Shown here in pieces: positions 6,957-16,586 of a stretch of DNA of 64,000 bases. Every line of letters starts with the position of its first letter. Position 1 is the first letter of the stretch. The notes beneath the pieces were generated by a model, which was not told where the DNA came from, ran no database searches, and saw only the letters and a program-made list of their open reading frames with translations. The stretch is from Streptococcus cristatus (GTDB lineage: Bacteria; Bacillota; Bacilli; Lactobacillales; Streptococcaceae). The translations under genes were made by a program, and so were the position numbers. The DNA is taken from NCBI RefSeq assembly GCF_001578775.1, contig NZ_KQ969062.1:49896-113895 (forward strand). The letters run 5' to 3'.

Positions 6957-8207
6957 ATGAAAACAGACAAGAAAAAAATATTTCAGAAAATAAAACTAAT
7001 GGTGCCTCTAGCGCTAATGAGTGTCACCTTGGGAGCTTGCAGCTTGACCAGCCAGTCCAGCACTAGCACGAGTGCCAGTACCACGACCACTCAAACGGCT
7101 ACCAGTACGACAAAGACAGACACATCTAGCTATTTCACGGATCGTGATCAGGATGCTTCTTATGATGAGTCGACAGCGACCAAGATTAGCTTGAGCGGCT
7201 CTACAGCCAAGACCTCCGGTGACGGAGCGAGCGTTTCTGGCTCCACAGTGACCATTACGGCAGCTGGAACCTATGTCCTCTCTGGTAGCAGTGAAAATGT
7301 GCAGATTGTCGTCAAGGCTGGCGATCAAGACAAGGTTCAGATCGTCTTGGATGGTGTGACCATGACAGGGACGGATGCAGCGATTGTGGTAGAAAATGCG
7401 GATAAAACCTTCATTACCCTAGCTGAAGGCAGTAAGAATAGCATTTCTGACTCAGCCAATCACACCAATACTGACTACGATGCGGCCATTTACAGCAAGG
7501 ACGACTTGACCTTTAACGGCTCAGGCAGTCTGACCATTGAAGGAAAATATGGTAACGCAGTCGAGTCTAATGATGACCTGCGCATCACAGGCGGGACTTA
7601 TACGATTAAAGGCTACAAGAATGGCCTGTCAGCCAATGATGCCATCAACATCAAGGAGGCTAGTCTAGATATTACTGCGACGGAGGATGCGATCCATGCA
7701 GATAATGACGAGGACACCTCGCTCGGAAATCTCTATATTCAGTCTGGTACCATTACGATTAATGCTGGAGATGACGGAATTCATGCCAGCAATGCAGCAG
7801 TGATTGACGGTGGTACCATCACAGTTAAGTCCAGTGTCGAAGCTTTAGAGGGAACAAATGTCACGATTAACGGCGGTACACTTGACCTTTATGCAACGGA
7901 TGATGGGATCAATGCAGCTAGTACGGCGACTGGGGCTGAGATTTTCATCAAGATTACTGGAGGTGACATCAAGGTTGAGGTCGGCCAAGGCGATACAGAC
8001 GCCCTTGACTCCAACGGCGATATCATCATGACAGGCGGAAACCTAGCTATCACGTCCACTGTGTCTGCCTTTGACTTTGATGGTAAGGCTAGCTATACGG
8101 GTGGGACTATCACGGTTAATGGGCAAACCCGAACCGAAATCACAGCCGATGGCCCTGGTGGCGGCGGTGCCCCAGGTGGACAAGGTGGCGGACCTGGTGG
8201 ACATTGA
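6957..8207 (+). CDS. Lipoprotein with carbohydrate-binding-like (DUF4353) repeats and Gly-rich tail
   Basis: 416 residues. A lipoprotein signal ends in the lipobox TLGAC (Cys near residue 27), followed by a Ser/Thr-rich spacer to about residue 60. The body is a chain of beta-helix-like repeats (GSGSLTIEGKYGNAVESNDDL, INAGDDGIHASNA, LYATDDGINAAS) resembling the Cthe_2159-type polygalacturonate-binding family. The last 20 residues are almost only Gly, Pro and Ala (GPGGGGAPGGQGGGPGGH), which is typical of this family. AAAGAGG precedes the ATG. It is the third gene after VTC and DUF4956 and ends at a strong terminator. A surface-attached, metal- or glycan-binding role is likely; the ligand is unknown. 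Confidence 0.82.
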   Translation: MKTDKKKIFQKIKLMVPLALMSVTLGACSLTSQSSTSTSASTTTTQTATSTTKTDTSSYFTDRDQDASYDESTATKISLSGSTAKTSGDGASVSGSTVTITAAGTYVLSGSSENVQIVVKAGDQDKVQIVLDGVTMTGTDAAIVVENADKTFITLAEGSKNSISDSANHTNTDYDAAIYSKDDLTFNGSGSLTIEGKYGNAVESNDDLRITGGTYTIKGYKNGLSANDAINIKEASLDITATEDAIHADNDEDTSLGNLYIQSGTITINAGDDGIHASNAAVIDGGTITVKSSVEALEGTNVTINGGTLDLYATDDGINAASTATGAEIFIKITGGDIKVEVGQGDTDALDSNGDIIMTGGNLAITSTVSAFDFDGKASYTGGTITVNGQTRTEITADGPGGGGAPGGQGGGPGGH

Positions 8208-8214
8208 TTAGAAA

Positions 8215-8248
8215 AAATCTAAGCAGAGATTGTGCTTAGATTTTTTTG
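8215..8248 (+). terminator. Terminator of the VTC operon
   Basis: AAATCTAAGCA/TGCTTAGATTT stem followed by T7, just after the lipoprotein stop. Confidence 0.88.
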
Positions 8249-8275
8249 TTTAAATCGGCATAAAATGTACAAAAA

Positions 8276-8284
8276 TGATATACT
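8276..8284 (+). promoter_or_regulatory. Extended -10 promoter of the S41 peptidase gene
   Basis: TGATATACT (TGn plus TATACT at 8279-8284) without a good -35; about 29 bases before the chosen start codon. Confidence 0.45.
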
Positions 8285-8312
8285 AGTCTCAATAATGACG
8301 AGGAGCAATACG

Positions 8313-9563
8313 ATGAGAAAAACGGCTATTTTTGAAGATGTTGTTTCGATTATGACCCAAGATTCTGCAACTAAAAAGGATATTGACGGTGCGGATCCGA
8401 CTGGTTTTCGCGAATGTATTTCAGACGATATGAGTGAAAAGGACTTTCTTTATCAGGTTCAGACTTATCTAGCTAGCTTCGGAGTTATCGGCCACGTAGC
8501 TTTTCGGGAGAAATATGCTAAACCAAAAGGTTTTGTTCTACGTTCAACAATCCAAGGACTTTATGTTGAGCAGGCTAATGAAGATACGAATTTGCAGGCG
8601 GGCGATCAAATTGTGAAACTGGATGGACAGCATCTAGAAGAGTTTTATAGGATGCACCGAGCGTATTTTACCAGTTCAACGCCCGAGCGAAACTACCGTG
8701 AGTGGAGCGAGTTGATTTCAAAAGCTAGGCAAGTGACTGTTTTGCGAGCAGGAGAAGAGCAAATCCTTTCAGTTGAGCCTAGCCAGAATCCTATAGAAAG
8801 TCGATTTGAATGGAAAGAGTTAGAAAAGGGTGTTGTTTATCTCCGTTTGGATGACTTTAGGAACGAGAAAGCCATAAACAAACTCTATCAGGAAGCACAA
8901 GATGCTATCAAGAGGGCTGCTTGTCTGGTGATTGATGTCCGTCAAAATACTGGCGGGATGGACTCGCTGTATTTTCCCCTGCTCCACTATGCTCTTTCTG
9001 AGGGGCAAGTCTATTCTGACTTGGGTAGGACTGATGAAGGGATGGAAATTCTCTACACAGAGCGGAATGTTGACCTGCGTTTGAAAGATTTTGAAGCCTA
9101 CGTGCAGCAGGAAGGGATTAATCAGGAAACGAAGGATTTGTTGGAGATAATCATGCAAGACCTGCAGGCCAATCGGGGCAAAGGCTATGTCAAATTTGGA
9201 GGCGAGGACAGGGAAATGTTTCCTAATGTGAAAGGAGGAAGCCATCCTGAGAAGATTTTTGTCTTGGCAGATGTCTACTGTGCTTCGTCGGGAGACAATT
9301 TTGTCCAGATGATGAAATGGTTTCCTAAGGTGACGGTTCTGGGGCGCCCGACTCTTGGAATACTAGATTATTCCAACTGCTGTCAGGTAGATTATGGTGA
9401 CTATAGTTTGAATTTTCCAACTTCACGCGCTCTAGCACTTGATAAGGGACAGGGGATAACAGACAAGGGGATCGAACCAGACATCCTTATTCCTTGGACA
9501 GTTGAACATCTGGAGCGGGATGTGGATTTGGAGCGCTGTTTAGAGATGATTCATGACTTTTAG
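8313..9563 (+). CDS. S41 family (tail-specific/CtpA-like) peptidase
   Basis: 416 residues from ATG 8313, chosen because GAGGAGC lies 8 bases upstream; the open frame extends further upstream without such a site. A PDZ-like segment (GLYVEQANEDTNLQAGDQIVKLDG) lies at about residues 85-108. The catalytic half carries VIDVRQNTGGMD and the nucleophile region VYCASSGDNFVQMM, the S41 arrangement with the serine after CAS. No signal peptide or membrane segment is evident at the chosen start, so it is likely cytoplasmic, which is unusual for Ctp proteins but common among S41 relatives in Firmicutes. Substrate unknown. It has its own promoter and terminator. Confidence 0.82.
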   Translation: MRKTAIFEDVVSIMTQDSATKKDIDGADPTGFRECISDDMSEKDFLYQVQTYLASFGVIGHVAFREKYAKPKGFVLRSTIQGLYVEQANEDTNLQAGDQIVKLDGQHLEEFYRMHRAYFTSSTPERNYREWSELISKARQVTVLRAGEEQILSVEPSQNPIESRFEWKELEKGVVYLRLDDFRNEKAINKLYQEAQDAIKRAACLVIDVRQNTGGMDSLYFPLLHYALSEGQVYSDLGRTDEGMEILYTERNVDLRLKDFEAYVQQEGINQETKDLLEIIMQDLQANRGKGYVKFGGEDREMFPNVKGGSHPEKIFVLADVYCASSGDNFVQMMKWFPKVTVLGRPTLGILDYSNCCQVDYGDYSLNFPTSRALALDKGQGITDKGIEPDILIPWTVEHLERDVDLERCLEMIHDF

Positions 9564-9569
9564 ATATCA

Positions 9570-9600
9570 AAAACGACCTTTTGTTTGGAGGTCGTTTCTT
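9570..9600. terminator. Bidirectional terminator between the S41 and S66 peptidase genes
   Basis: AAACGACCT/AGGTCGTTT stem between two convergent genes, with A and T runs on both sides. Confidence 0.82.
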
Positions 9601-9602
9601 GT

Positions 9603-10556
9603 TTATTCGTCAATTTTGATAGACATCGTCTCCGTATCCACGGCCACTTGAGCACCGATGGTAATGGTAAAGAGTGGCTGAGTATGGGCAAAGTCCAAGT
9701 CATAGAGGACGGGAATTGTCTTTAGAATAGGATGTTTATCCAAGATATAAAGGAGCAGCTCCTCTGTCATCTGGCATTCTTTTGGAAAGCGGCCGATGAG
9801 AAGGGCCTGCGGGTTAGGATAGGCCTGAAGGAGGGCAGCTAGATTGCGGTCAAACTCCACATAATCATCTTCCTCGGCCTCTTCAACAAAGAGGACGTAG
9901 TTTTCATCTGTCGGGGTATAGGGTGTCCCACGCAGAAGTGAGAAGGTAGAGAGATTGCCGCCGATAGCAGTGGCTTGGGCTTTTCTATGGTTGTAGACTT
10001 TCCACTCTGTCTCATGGAAGGTCAGTGGTGCATCTGGCAGATACCAGGCATTACTGCCCCATTTTTCACTAGGAGTCAATTCATAAGAAGTCTGGCAAAC
10101 GGCCTTGAGCCAGCTCTCGGTCTGATAGTCCTGCAGGGCATCCATTTTAAAGCTGGAGTAGGACGGTCCCATGTAGGTTTTCATGCCGGTCTTGCTATAG
10201 ATAGCGTTGAGCAAGGCTGTTGTGTCTGAGTAGCCGCAGAAAATCTTAGGATTTTTAGCAATCAATTCAAAGTCCAGATAGGGCAGGAGTTCATTACAGT
10301 TGAAACCGCCGATAGTAGCCAGAATAGCATCAACTGAGTCATCCGAAAAGGCAGCATGAATGTCTGCCACCCGGCTTTCGATGGAGGCAGAGCCTAGTAT
10401 ATCATTTTCCAGATAATGCTCCGAAAAAGACACGGTAAATCCTAGCTTTTCCAAGCGCTCCTTGGCGGCTAAATTGGCCTCAAAGCCACCAATGTGTTCG
10501 ATTGACGACGAGGGACTGACGACCCGAATGTGCATACCAGGTGAGAGCTTTTTCAT
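9603..10556 (-). CDS. S66 family peptidase (LD-carboxypeptidase/MccF-like)
   Basis: 317 residues of the S66 fold. The nucleophile serine is in GYSDTTALLNAIY (about residues 112-124), the catalytic glutamate in VLFVEEAEEDDY (about 222-233), and the histidine in DFAHTQPL near 290, giving the Ser-Glu-His triad of LD-carboxypeptidases. Members trim the L-Lys/D-Ala bond of murein tetrapeptides or, in the MccF branch, cleave microcin C-like acyl-sulfamoyl adenylates. The length and sequence features around the active site fit the MccF-like branch slightly better, but this is a judgement by eye. AAGGAGG lies before the ATG. It is transcribed alone. Confidence 0.85.
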   Translation of the reverse strand: MKKLSPGMHIRVVSPSSSIEHIGGFEANLAAKERLEKLGFTVSFSEHYLENDILGSASIESRVADIHAAFSDDSVDAILATIGGFNCNELLPYLDFELIAKNPKIFCGYSDTTALLNAIYSKTGMKTYMGPSYSSFKMDALQDYQTESWLKAVCQTSYELTPSEKWGSNAWYLPDAPLTFHETEWKVYNHRKAQATAIGGNLSTFSLLRGTPYTPTDENYVLFVEEAEEDDYVEFDRNLAALLQAYPNPQALLIGRFPKECQMTEELLLYILDKHPILKTIPVLYDLDFAHTQPLFTITIGAQVAVDTETMSIKIDE

Positions 10557-10624
10557 AGAAACCTCCTTGTGATAATTTTTTATAGAGTATCATAACATAA
10601 AGGCTATAGGAAGTAAAGGTGGGG

Positions 10625-11248
10625 TTAGAGAATTTTTAGCAAGTCCGATAAGGAATTTACAGTAAAATCAGGTTCTTCTGACGGTGATTGGATTGGACCA
10701 TATGCACTAAATCCTTGTTTTATCCAAATAGTTTCCATGCCTAATACCTTAGCTGGCACAATATCATTATCAAGTCTGTCACCAATCATAACAGCAGATG
10801 AAGCAGAACATGAAGCTTGTTGAAGAGCTAGTTGAAAAATTTTAGAACTAGGTTTTGAAAATCCACAGTCAGCTGATGAGATAATCAGATCAATCCATTG
10901 TCTGATAGCAAACTTTTCTAATCGCTCCTCTAAGCCAGGTAGTTGATTAGCGATAATACCTATTTTATAGCGATTATGTAGTATTTCTAAGACCGTTTTT
11001 GTATCTGGGTAAAGTGTTTCTAGTTCAGAGTTCCATTTCGGACGTTCTAGGCCAAACTCTTGTAATGCTATTAAATCTCCCTTTTGTCCCTCTTTAAATA
11101 AGAGTAGCATTCGCTGATAAAATGTATCATAAGTAATATTTGTTTCTGCAATTGCTTGTTCAATCCTATCTTGATAAGCTTTCTCTTCATTGATTAAAGT
11201 AGAACCAATATCAAAAAATATCCATTTATAATTTGTCATTCGAAACAC
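10625..11248 (-). CDS. HAD-superfamily hydrolase (phosphatase-like)
   Basis: 207 residues. Motif I is WIFFDIGSTLINEE, where the usual DxDxT has Gly in place of the second Asp; motif II and III positions are visible in IGIIANQ and FSKPSSKIF, and motif IV in VMIGDRLDNDIVPAK. Many members of the HAD-IA group with DxG(S/N)T occur, so activity may persist, but loss of the general acid Asp often lowers phosphatase turnover. The most 5' methionine gives MFRMTNYKW; a start at the second Met (11239) would lie close to an AGAGAGG site. Substrate unknown. Confidence 0.78.
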   Translation of the reverse strand: MFRMTNYKWIFFDIGSTLINEEKAYQDRIEQAIAETNITYDTFYQRMLLLFKEGQKGDLIALQEFGLERPKWNSELETLYPDTKTVLEILHNRYKIGIIANQLPGLEERLEKFAIRQWIDLIISSADCGFSKPSSKIFQLALQQASCSASSAVMIGDRLDNDIVPAKVLGMETIWIKQGFSAYGPIQSPSEEPDFTVNSLSDLLKIL

Positions 11249-11277
11249 CTCTCTATCTTATTTTACCATTTTGACCA

Positions 11278-11310
11278 TAAAAAACGGAACCAATTAGGCT
11301 CCGTTCTATT
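11278..11310 (-). terminator. Terminator of the PadR-DUF1700-DUF4097 operon
   Basis: On the minus strand AACGGAGCC...GGTTCCGTT followed by T6, directly after the DUF4097 stop. Confidence 0.78.
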
Positions 11311-11311
11311 T

Positions 11312-12211
11312 TTAATGACTAATCTCAATGCTGCCGGTGCTGGTGCGGGCGGTCAGCTTGGCTTGGGCCTGTTCATTGGTATGGATGACCCGATCGCCGA
11401 TAAAGTCCTCTTGGTCGTGGCTGGTCTGCATGTCCTTGGGCAGTTCAATGTCACCTAGATCTGTTTGCAGGTCCAGTGAGATGGCTTTGTAGGTCTCTTC
11501 GGCGAGGTGGAGATCGATGGAACCATTGCCGCTGGACATGTTGATATTGCCCTTGAGGGTTAGTTTATCACTAGTGATACTACCGTTGGAGAGACTGATT
11601 TGAGTATCGGTCAGGCTGGTTTGGACTAGCTCGATGCTACCGTTAGCACTTTCAATGCTACCGCTCTTAATTTGGCTCTGACTGAGTTCGATAGAGCCAT
11701 TGCTGAGATCGGCTTTTAATTTTTTGATTGTCAGGTCATTGATTGATAGGCTACCGTTAGCCAAACTGGCCTTGACCTGCTCCAAGTTCCTTCCCTTAGG
11801 TAGGCTTAGAGTGATTTGTTGAGTCCTTTCTAATTCTCCATCTATCAAGCCCAGTAAAGAGCGTAGACCACTGCTAATGTTGATAAAAGATCTTGCTTCC
11901 TGAATGTATAAACTTCCGTTTTTAGCTTTAGTAGCCACTTTTTCAGATGTCTTGCCGTCTCCTTGATAATAGGTCAAGTGAACCTTATCATCGGGCGATT
12001 CTCCAATTATGACCGAGCGATTGTTGAGCTCCAGATCTAGGGAATGGATATTATCATAGGTTTCTTCTTGCTTGGCCATCTTGGCGCTGGAAACGGAGCT
12101 TCTCACCAGATCCTGCAGACCACCACTTGCTAGCCCTGCCAGTATGAGGCCTAGACCCAGCAGACAGGCAACAATCGCAATGCTGAACACGGTTTTTCTT
12201 ACTTTAAACAT
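11312..12211 (-). CDS. DUF4097 (LiaG-like) membrane-anchored protein
   Basis: 299 residues from the ATG at 12211, which has AAAGGAGG directly before it; the open frame begins 14 codons earlier without a better site. One N-terminal membrane segment (TVFSIAIVACLLGLGLILAGL) is followed by an extracytoplasmic beta-helix-like domain of DUF4097 type with repeated LANGSLSINDL, LSNGSIELSQS, ANGSIELVQ and LSNGSITSD units. It overlaps the DUF1700 gene by 8 bases. In other Firmicutes this trio (PadR, DUF1700, DUF4097) responds to envelope stress; the exact function is unknown. Confidence 0.83.
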   Translation of the reverse strand: MFKVRKTVFSIAIVACLLGLGLILAGLASGGLQDLVRSSVSSAKMAKQEETYDNIHSLDLELNNRSVIIGESPDDKVHLTYYQGDGKTSEKVATKAKNGSLYIQEARSFINISSGLRSLLGLIDGELERTQQITLSLPKGRNLEQVKASLANGSLSINDLTIKKLKADLSNGSIELSQSQIKSGSIESANGSIELVQTSLTDTQISLSNGSITSDKLTLKGNINMSSGNGSIDLHLAEETYKAISLDLQTDLGDIELPKDMQTSHDQEDFIGDRVIHTNEQAQAKLTARTSTGSIEISH

Positions 12212-12803
12212 GACGGCCTCCTTTCCGGGCCAAGGCTTGGGCGAGTTTGACAAAACTCAGTTTGATAAAGCGAAGGATAGGACCAATGCTGAGATAAAAG
12301 AATCCAGCCATCCCCAAGGCTAAGAGGCTCATCCCCAAACTAAGGGAAAAAGCAGGAATCGAAGTAGCCATGCCGAGAGTCAGGCTGTCCCAAATCAGAC
12401 TAGCCCCTATGGCAAACATAGCAAAAGCAAAGATGGCCATAACAAAAGCAAAGACACTGATGAGGAGGAAGAAAGTAAAGACTAAGGTCAAAGCCAAAAT
12501 CAGGAGGGGAATTGCCAGCGGTGCTGCCAAGATGGACAGAATGGCAATCTGGACGATCTGCTTGCTATTTTTGACAGAGCCAGCTTCTTGACTGTCTTCT
12601 TCTATTTTCTTGTCCAGAAGATTGATGATAATCTCGTGAGCGGCTTCTTTGGGGCTGCCCAGCTCAGCTATAGCCGCTGCCTCTCCCTCAGGACCTACCT
12701 CGTCAAAGTACTCGGTGAAGTAGTCCATGGCTTCTTGATAGTCTTTTGCTGGCAATTTTTTTAAACATTTTTCTAGCTGGTCTAGATATTCAGTTCTTGT
12801 CAT
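12204..12803 (-). CDS. DUF1700 membrane protein
   Basis: 199 residues from the second methionine (MTRTEYLDQLEKCLKKLP), which has GGGAG nine bases upstream. The N-terminal 75 residues are a soluble helical domain (DYQEAMDYFTEYFDEVGPEGEAAAIAELGSPKEAAHEII), the DUF1700 signature, followed by about four membrane segments between residues 85 and 185. Its start overlaps the PadR gene and its end overlaps DUF4097, so the three are translated together. It probably works with DUF4097 in a PadR-controlled envelope function. Confidence 0.85.
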   Translation of the reverse strand: MTRTEYLDQLEKCLKKLPAKDYQEAMDYFTEYFDEVGPEGEAAAIAELGSPKEAAHEIIINLLDKKIEEDSQEAGSVKNSKQIVQIAILSILAAPLAIPLLILALTLVFTFFLLISVFAFVMAIFAFAMFAIGASLIWDSLTLGMATSIPAFSLSLGMSLLALGMAGFFYLSIGPILRFIKLSFVKLAQALARKGGRHV

Positions 12804-13116
12804 GGCGAACACTCCCTTCGATAATGCCCTTAATCATGCTGGTATAAAGCTCCCATTCATTTTTGAGGCTGACCAGTTGTTTCTGACCTGTTGGGGTCAG
12901 AGAATAATATTTTCGTTTTCGACCTTGATATTCCTGAGAGTAAGTCTCTAAATACTGACTCTTTTCCAATTTTTTTAGGATAGGATAAAGCGTGGACTCC
13001 TTGATATCGGCAATGAGCTTGATGGTCTGGCTAATCTCGTAGCCATAGGAATCTTCTTTATCTAAAATCGCTAAAATCAGAAATTCTATCAGGGTAGAAG
13101 ATGTAGGGAAATACAT
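12790..13116 (-). CDS. PadR family transcriptional regulator
   Basis: 108 residues, the short PadR type. The winged helix is visible in LIEFLILAILDKEDSYGYEISQTIKLI and STLYPILKKLEKSQYLETYSQEYQGRKRKYYSLTPTGQKQL, with the wing motif RKRKYYSLT. It is the first gene of a PadR-DUF1700-DUF4097 operon and is expected to repress it. The upstream gap holds two TATATATA blocks (13128-13135 and 13143-13150) forming an inverted AT repeat over the promoter, a possible binding site. AGGAGG lies 6 bases before ATG. Confidence 0.9.
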   Translation of the reverse strand: MYFPTSSTLIEFLILAILDKEDSYGYEISQTIKLIADIKESTLYPILKKLEKSQYLETYSQEYQGRKRKYYSLTPTGQKQLVSLKNEWELYTSMIKGIIEGSVRHDKN

Positions 13117-13314
13117 GCACTACCTCCTATATATAAAAATATTATATATAAACTTTCTACATATAGGATAATCCCTTTTAAACTAAAAGTCAAGTAATAT
13201 ATAGAAATTTTACTTATAGATATTGAAAAGGATTTCATCCTTGAAAGATAAGGGAAGTAACTCTTTTTCTCTTTATTTCCTCACAAGAACTTTACACAAT
13301 TGATAGCTTTTATA

Positions 13315-13344
13315 TTGAAATCTTTCTCTATAAAATGGTAAAAT
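13315..13344 (+). promoter_or_regulatory. dlt operon promoter
   Basis: TTGAAA at 13315-13320, 18 bases, TAAAAT at 13339-13344, ending 37 bases before dltX. The 265-base gap between the divergent padR and dltX otherwise holds only AT-rich promoter sequence. Confidence 0.6.
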
Positions 13345-13381
13345 AATCTATGTCTATCTAAAAAAGATAAGAGTGAATGAA

Positions 13382-13513
13382 ATGACGAAATATAAGACGA
13401 TTTATAAGTTTGTAGGGCAGACATTGCTATACTTTGTGATTTTCGTAGCCCTGCTTTATTTCTTTAGTTATCTTGGTCAAGGTCAAGGTGGCTTTATCTA
13501 CAATGAATTTTAA
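13382..13513 (+). CDS. dltX: DltX, small membrane protein of the D-alanylation operon
   Basis: A 43-residue frame, MTKYKTIYKF...GGFIYNEF, with one membrane segment (LLYFVIFVALLYFFSYLG) and the conserved C-terminal FIYNEF motif of DltX, which is required for teichoic acid D-alanylation and interacts with the DltB/DltD part of the pathway. It stands 20 bases before dltA and behind the dlt promoter, exactly where DltX is found in streptococci and bacilli. It is easily missed because of its size. Confidence 0.93.
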   Translation: MTKYKTIYKFVGQTLLYFVIFVALLYFFSYLGQGQGGFIYNEF

Positions 13514-13533
13514 AGTAAGAGAGTACCATACAC

Positions 13534-15084
13534 ATGTCAAACACAGCAATTACAGATATGATTGAAGCGATTGAGCACTTTGCTCAGACGCAGCCAGATT
13601 TCCCTGTCTACAATGTCCTCGGACAAGTTCATACTTACGGAGATTTAAAGGCCGATTCCGATGCACTGGCAGCCAAGATTGATAGCTTGGGGCTGGCTCC
13701 CAAGTCACCAGTCGTGGTCTACGGTGGTCAGGAATATGAAATGTTGGCTACTTTTGTGGCCTTGACCAAGGCTGGTCATGCTTATATTCCTATTGATAGT
13801 CATTCAGCCTTGGAGCGCGTGACTGCTATTTTGGAAGTAGCTGAACCAAGCCTGATTATTGCCATTGCGGATTTTCCGCTGGCTGATACAGATGCAGCCA
13901 TTCTCAGTCTGGAAGAGGTTCGAGCGGCTTACGCAGAAAAGACTGCCTATGAGATGAGCCATCCTGTCAAGGGTGATGATAATTACTACATCATCTTTAC
14001 TTCTGGTACGACTGGCAAACCTAAGGGTGTGCAAATCTCTCATGATAACCTGCTCAGCTTTACCAACTGGATGATTACAGACAAGGAATTTGCGACACCG
14101 AGCCGTCCGCAAATGCTGGCGCAACCGCCTTATTCTTTTGACTTGTCAGTTATGTACTGGGCACCGACTTTGGCACTAGGAGGAACTCTCTATGCCCTGC
14201 CTTCTAGTCTGACTCAGGACTTTAAGCAGCTATTTGAAGCGATTCTTAGCTTGCCTGTAGCAATCTGGACTTCTACACCGTCCTTTGCGGATATGGCCAT
14301 GCTTTCGGAAGATTTTAACAGCAAAAAAATGCCAGGCATTACGCATTTTTACTTTGATGGGGAGGAGCTGACGGTCAAGACAGCTCAGAAATTGCGGGAG
14401 CGTTTCCCTGAGGCTCGTATTATCAATGCCTATGGCCCGACTGAAGCAACGGTTGCTCTGTCTGCAGTTGCTATCACAGATGAGATGCTAGCGACCCTCA
14501 AGCGTCTGCCAATCGGCTATACCAAGGCGGATTCGCCAACCTTTGTCATCGATGAAAATGGGCAAAAGTTGCCGAATGGTCAGCAGGGGGAAATCATTGT
14601 CTGTGGACCAGCCGTATCAAAGGGCTACCTCAACAATCCTGAAAAGACAGCTGAAGCCTTCTTTGAATTTGAAGGGCTACCAGCCTATCATACAGGTGAT
14701 GTGGGTACGATGACTGATGAAGGTCTCCTACTCTACGGCGGTCGTATGGACTTCCAGATTAAGTTTAACGGCTATCGCATCGAGCTAGAGGATGTGTCTC
14801 AAAACCTCAACAAATCCAAGTATATCGAGGCGGCAGTAGCAGTGCCACGTTATAATAAGGACCACAAGGTTCAAAACTTATTAGCCTACGTTATTTTGAA
14901 AGACGGTGTTGCAGAGCAATTTGACCGCGAAATCGATATTACCAAGGCTATCAAGGAGGATCTGCAGGATATCATGATGTCTTATATGATGCCGTCTAAG
15001 TTCCTCTATCGGGAATCTCTGCCCCTAACACCAAACGGCAAGATTGATATCAAGGGGCTGATTAGTGAGGTCAACAAGTCATGA
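13534..15084 (+). CDS. dltA: D-alanine--[D-alanyl carrier protein] ligase
   Basis: 516 residues of the ANL adenylating-enzyme family. Visible motifs are the P-loop [20 protein letters not shown] (about residues 151-170), [19 protein letters not shown] and the C-terminal catalytic lysine in LTPNGKID. The enzyme activates D-alanine with ATP and loads it on the phosphopantetheine arm of DltC. It acts in the cytoplasm as the first step of D-alanylation of lipoteichoic and wall teichoic acids, which lowers surface negative charge and raises resistance to cationic peptides. The last codons overlap dltB by 4 bases (ATGA). Confidence 0.97.
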   Translation: MSNTAITDMIEAIEHFAQTQPDFPVYNVLGQVHTYGDLKADSDALAAKIDSLGLAPKSPVVVYGGQEYEMLATFVALTKAGHAYIPIDSHSALERVTAILEVAEPSLIIAIADFPLADTDAAILSLEEVRAAYAEKTAYEMSHPVKGDDNYYIIFTSGTTGKPKGVQISHDNLLSFTNWMITDKEFATPSRPQMLAQPPYSFDLSVMYWAPTLALGGTLYALPSSLTQDFKQLFEAILSLPVAIWTSTPSFADMAMLSEDFNSKKMPGITHFYFDGEELTVKTAQKLRERFPEARIINAYGPTEATVALSAVAITDEMLATLKRLPIGYTKADSPTFVIDENGQKLPNGQQGEIIVCGPAVSKGYLNNPEKTAEAFFEFEGLPAYHTGDVGTMTDEGLLLYGGRMDFQIKFNGYRIELEDVSQNLNKSKYIEAAVAVPRYNKDHKVQNLLAYVILKDGVAEQFDREIDITKAIKEDLQDIMMSYMMPSKFLYRESLPLTPNGKIDIKGLISEVNKS

Positions 15085-16325
15085 TGGATTTCTTGAAACA
15101 GCTTCCTCATCTGGAGCCTTACGGAGACCCACAGTATTTCCTTTATCTTATCTTGGCTGTTTTGCCAATCTTTATCGGACTTTTCTTTAAAAAACGCTTC
15201 CCAGTCTATGAAGCCCTGGTCAGCTTGGCTTTTATCGTCTTGATGCTGACGGGCCCTAGTCTGGCGCAGCTTTATGCCCTGCTATTTTATGTCGTCTGGC
15301 AGACGATTTGGGTTTATTCTTATAAATTCTACCGCAAAAAGCAGGACAGCAAGTGGATATTTTATTTGCATACAGCATTGGCGGTTCTGCCCCTATTCTG
15401 GGTTAAGGTCGAACCAGCTATCAGTGGCCATCAATCACTCTTTGGCTTTCTGGGAATTTCCTATCTGACCTTCCGCTCAGTTGGTATGATTATTGAGCTG
15501 AGGGATGGCGTGCTGACTGATTTCAGCCTCTGGGAATTCCTCCGCTTTATGCTCTTTATGCCCACTTTTTCTAGTGGTCCCATTGATCGTTTCAAGCGTT
15601 TCAATGAAAATTATCTCCAAATTCCAGAGCGCGATGAGCTTCTAGATATGCTGGAGCAGTCGGTCAAGTATATCATGCTGGGCTTTCTCTATAAGTTTGT
15701 CTTGGCTCATATCTTTGGCCACATGATTTTAGGGCACGTCAAGACCTATGCCCTCTATACTGGTGGTTTCTTCAATCTGGGAACGCTAGGCGTCATGTAT
15801 GTCTTTGGTCTGGATCTCTTCTTTGACTTTGCCGGTTATTCGATGTTTGCGGTGGCCATTTCCAATCTCATGGGCATCAAGAGCCCTATCAACTTTGACA
15901 AGCCTTTTGTTTCACGCGATTTGAAAGAATTCTGGAATCGATGGCACATGAGCCTGTCCTTTTGGTTCCGTGACTTTGTCTTTATGCGCCTGGTCATGGT
16001 GCTTATGCGTAATAAGGTCTTTAAAAACCGCAATACGACTTCCAGTGTAGCCTATATAATCAATATGTTGGTCATGGGCTTCTGGCATGGTGTGACCTGG
16101 TACTATATCGCCTATGGTCTCTTCCACGGTCTGGGCTTGGTGGTCAATGACGCTTGGCTCCGTAAGAAAAAGACCATCAATAAAGAGCGTAAAAGTAAGG
16201 GACTGCCAGCCCTGCCTGACAACAAGTGGACCCAAGCGCTGGGGGTTGTTATCACCTTCCATGTTGTCATGTTCTCATTCTTGATCTTCTCAGGATTTTT
16301 GAATGACCTTTGGTTTAAAAAATAA
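15081..16325 (+). CDS. dltB: MBOAT-family D-alanyl transfer protein DltB
   Basis: 414 residues with about eleven hydrophobic segments. The MBOAT signature with the catalytic histidine is [21 protein letters not shown] (about residues 332-352), and the conserved [18 protein letters not shown] precedes it. DltB forms the membrane channel through which D-alanine from DltC is passed to the outside. It begins inside the dltA stop (ATGA) and is followed by dltC after 21 bases. Confidence 0.96.
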   Translation: MMDFLKQLPHLEPYGDPQYFLYLILAVLPIFIGLFFKKRFPVYEALVSLAFIVLMLTGPSLAQLYALLFYVVWQTIWVYSYKFYRKKQDSKWIFYLHTALAVLPLFWVKVEPAISGHQSLFGFLGISYLTFRSVGMIIELRDGVLTDFSLWEFLRFMLFMPTFSSGPIDRFKRFNENYLQIPERDELLDMLEQSVKYIMLGFLYKFVLAHIFGHMILGHVKTYALYTGGFFNLGTLGVMYVFGLDLFFDFAGYSMFAVAISNLMGIKSPINFDKPFVSRDLKEFWNRWHMSLSFWFRDFVFMRLVMVLMRNKVFKNRNTTSSVAYIINMLVMGFWHGVTWYYIAYGLFHGLGLVVNDAWLRKKKTINKERKSKGLPALPDNKWTQALGVVITFHVVMFSFLIFSGFLNDLWFKK

Positions 16326-16346
16326 AATGTAAACGAGGAAACTATA

Positions 16347-16586
16347 ATGGATGTAAAAGCAGAAGTAATTGAAATTATTGACGAATTATTTATGGAAGAT
16401 GTTTCGGACATGATGGACGAGGATTTGTTTGATGCTGGCGTTTTGGACAGTATGGGGACAGTAGAGCTGATTGTTGAGCTGGAAAACCGTTTTGACATCC
16501 GTGTGCCAGTATCAGAATTTGGCCGCGATGACTGGAATACAGCCAATAAAATCGTTGAAGGCGTAACGGAGCTTCGTAATGCTTAA
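16347..16586 (+). CDS. dltC: D-alanyl carrier protein
   Basis: 79 residues, the usual size. The phosphopantetheine attachment serine is in [18 protein letters not shown] (Ser near residue 36). DltC carries D-alanine as a thioester from DltA to the DltB complex. GAGGAAAC precedes the ATG. The last 8 bases overlap dltD. Confidence 0.97.
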   Translation: MDVKAEVIEIIDELFMEDVSDMMDEDLFDAGVLDSMGTVELIVELENRFDIRVPVSEFGRDDWNTANKIVEGVTELRNA

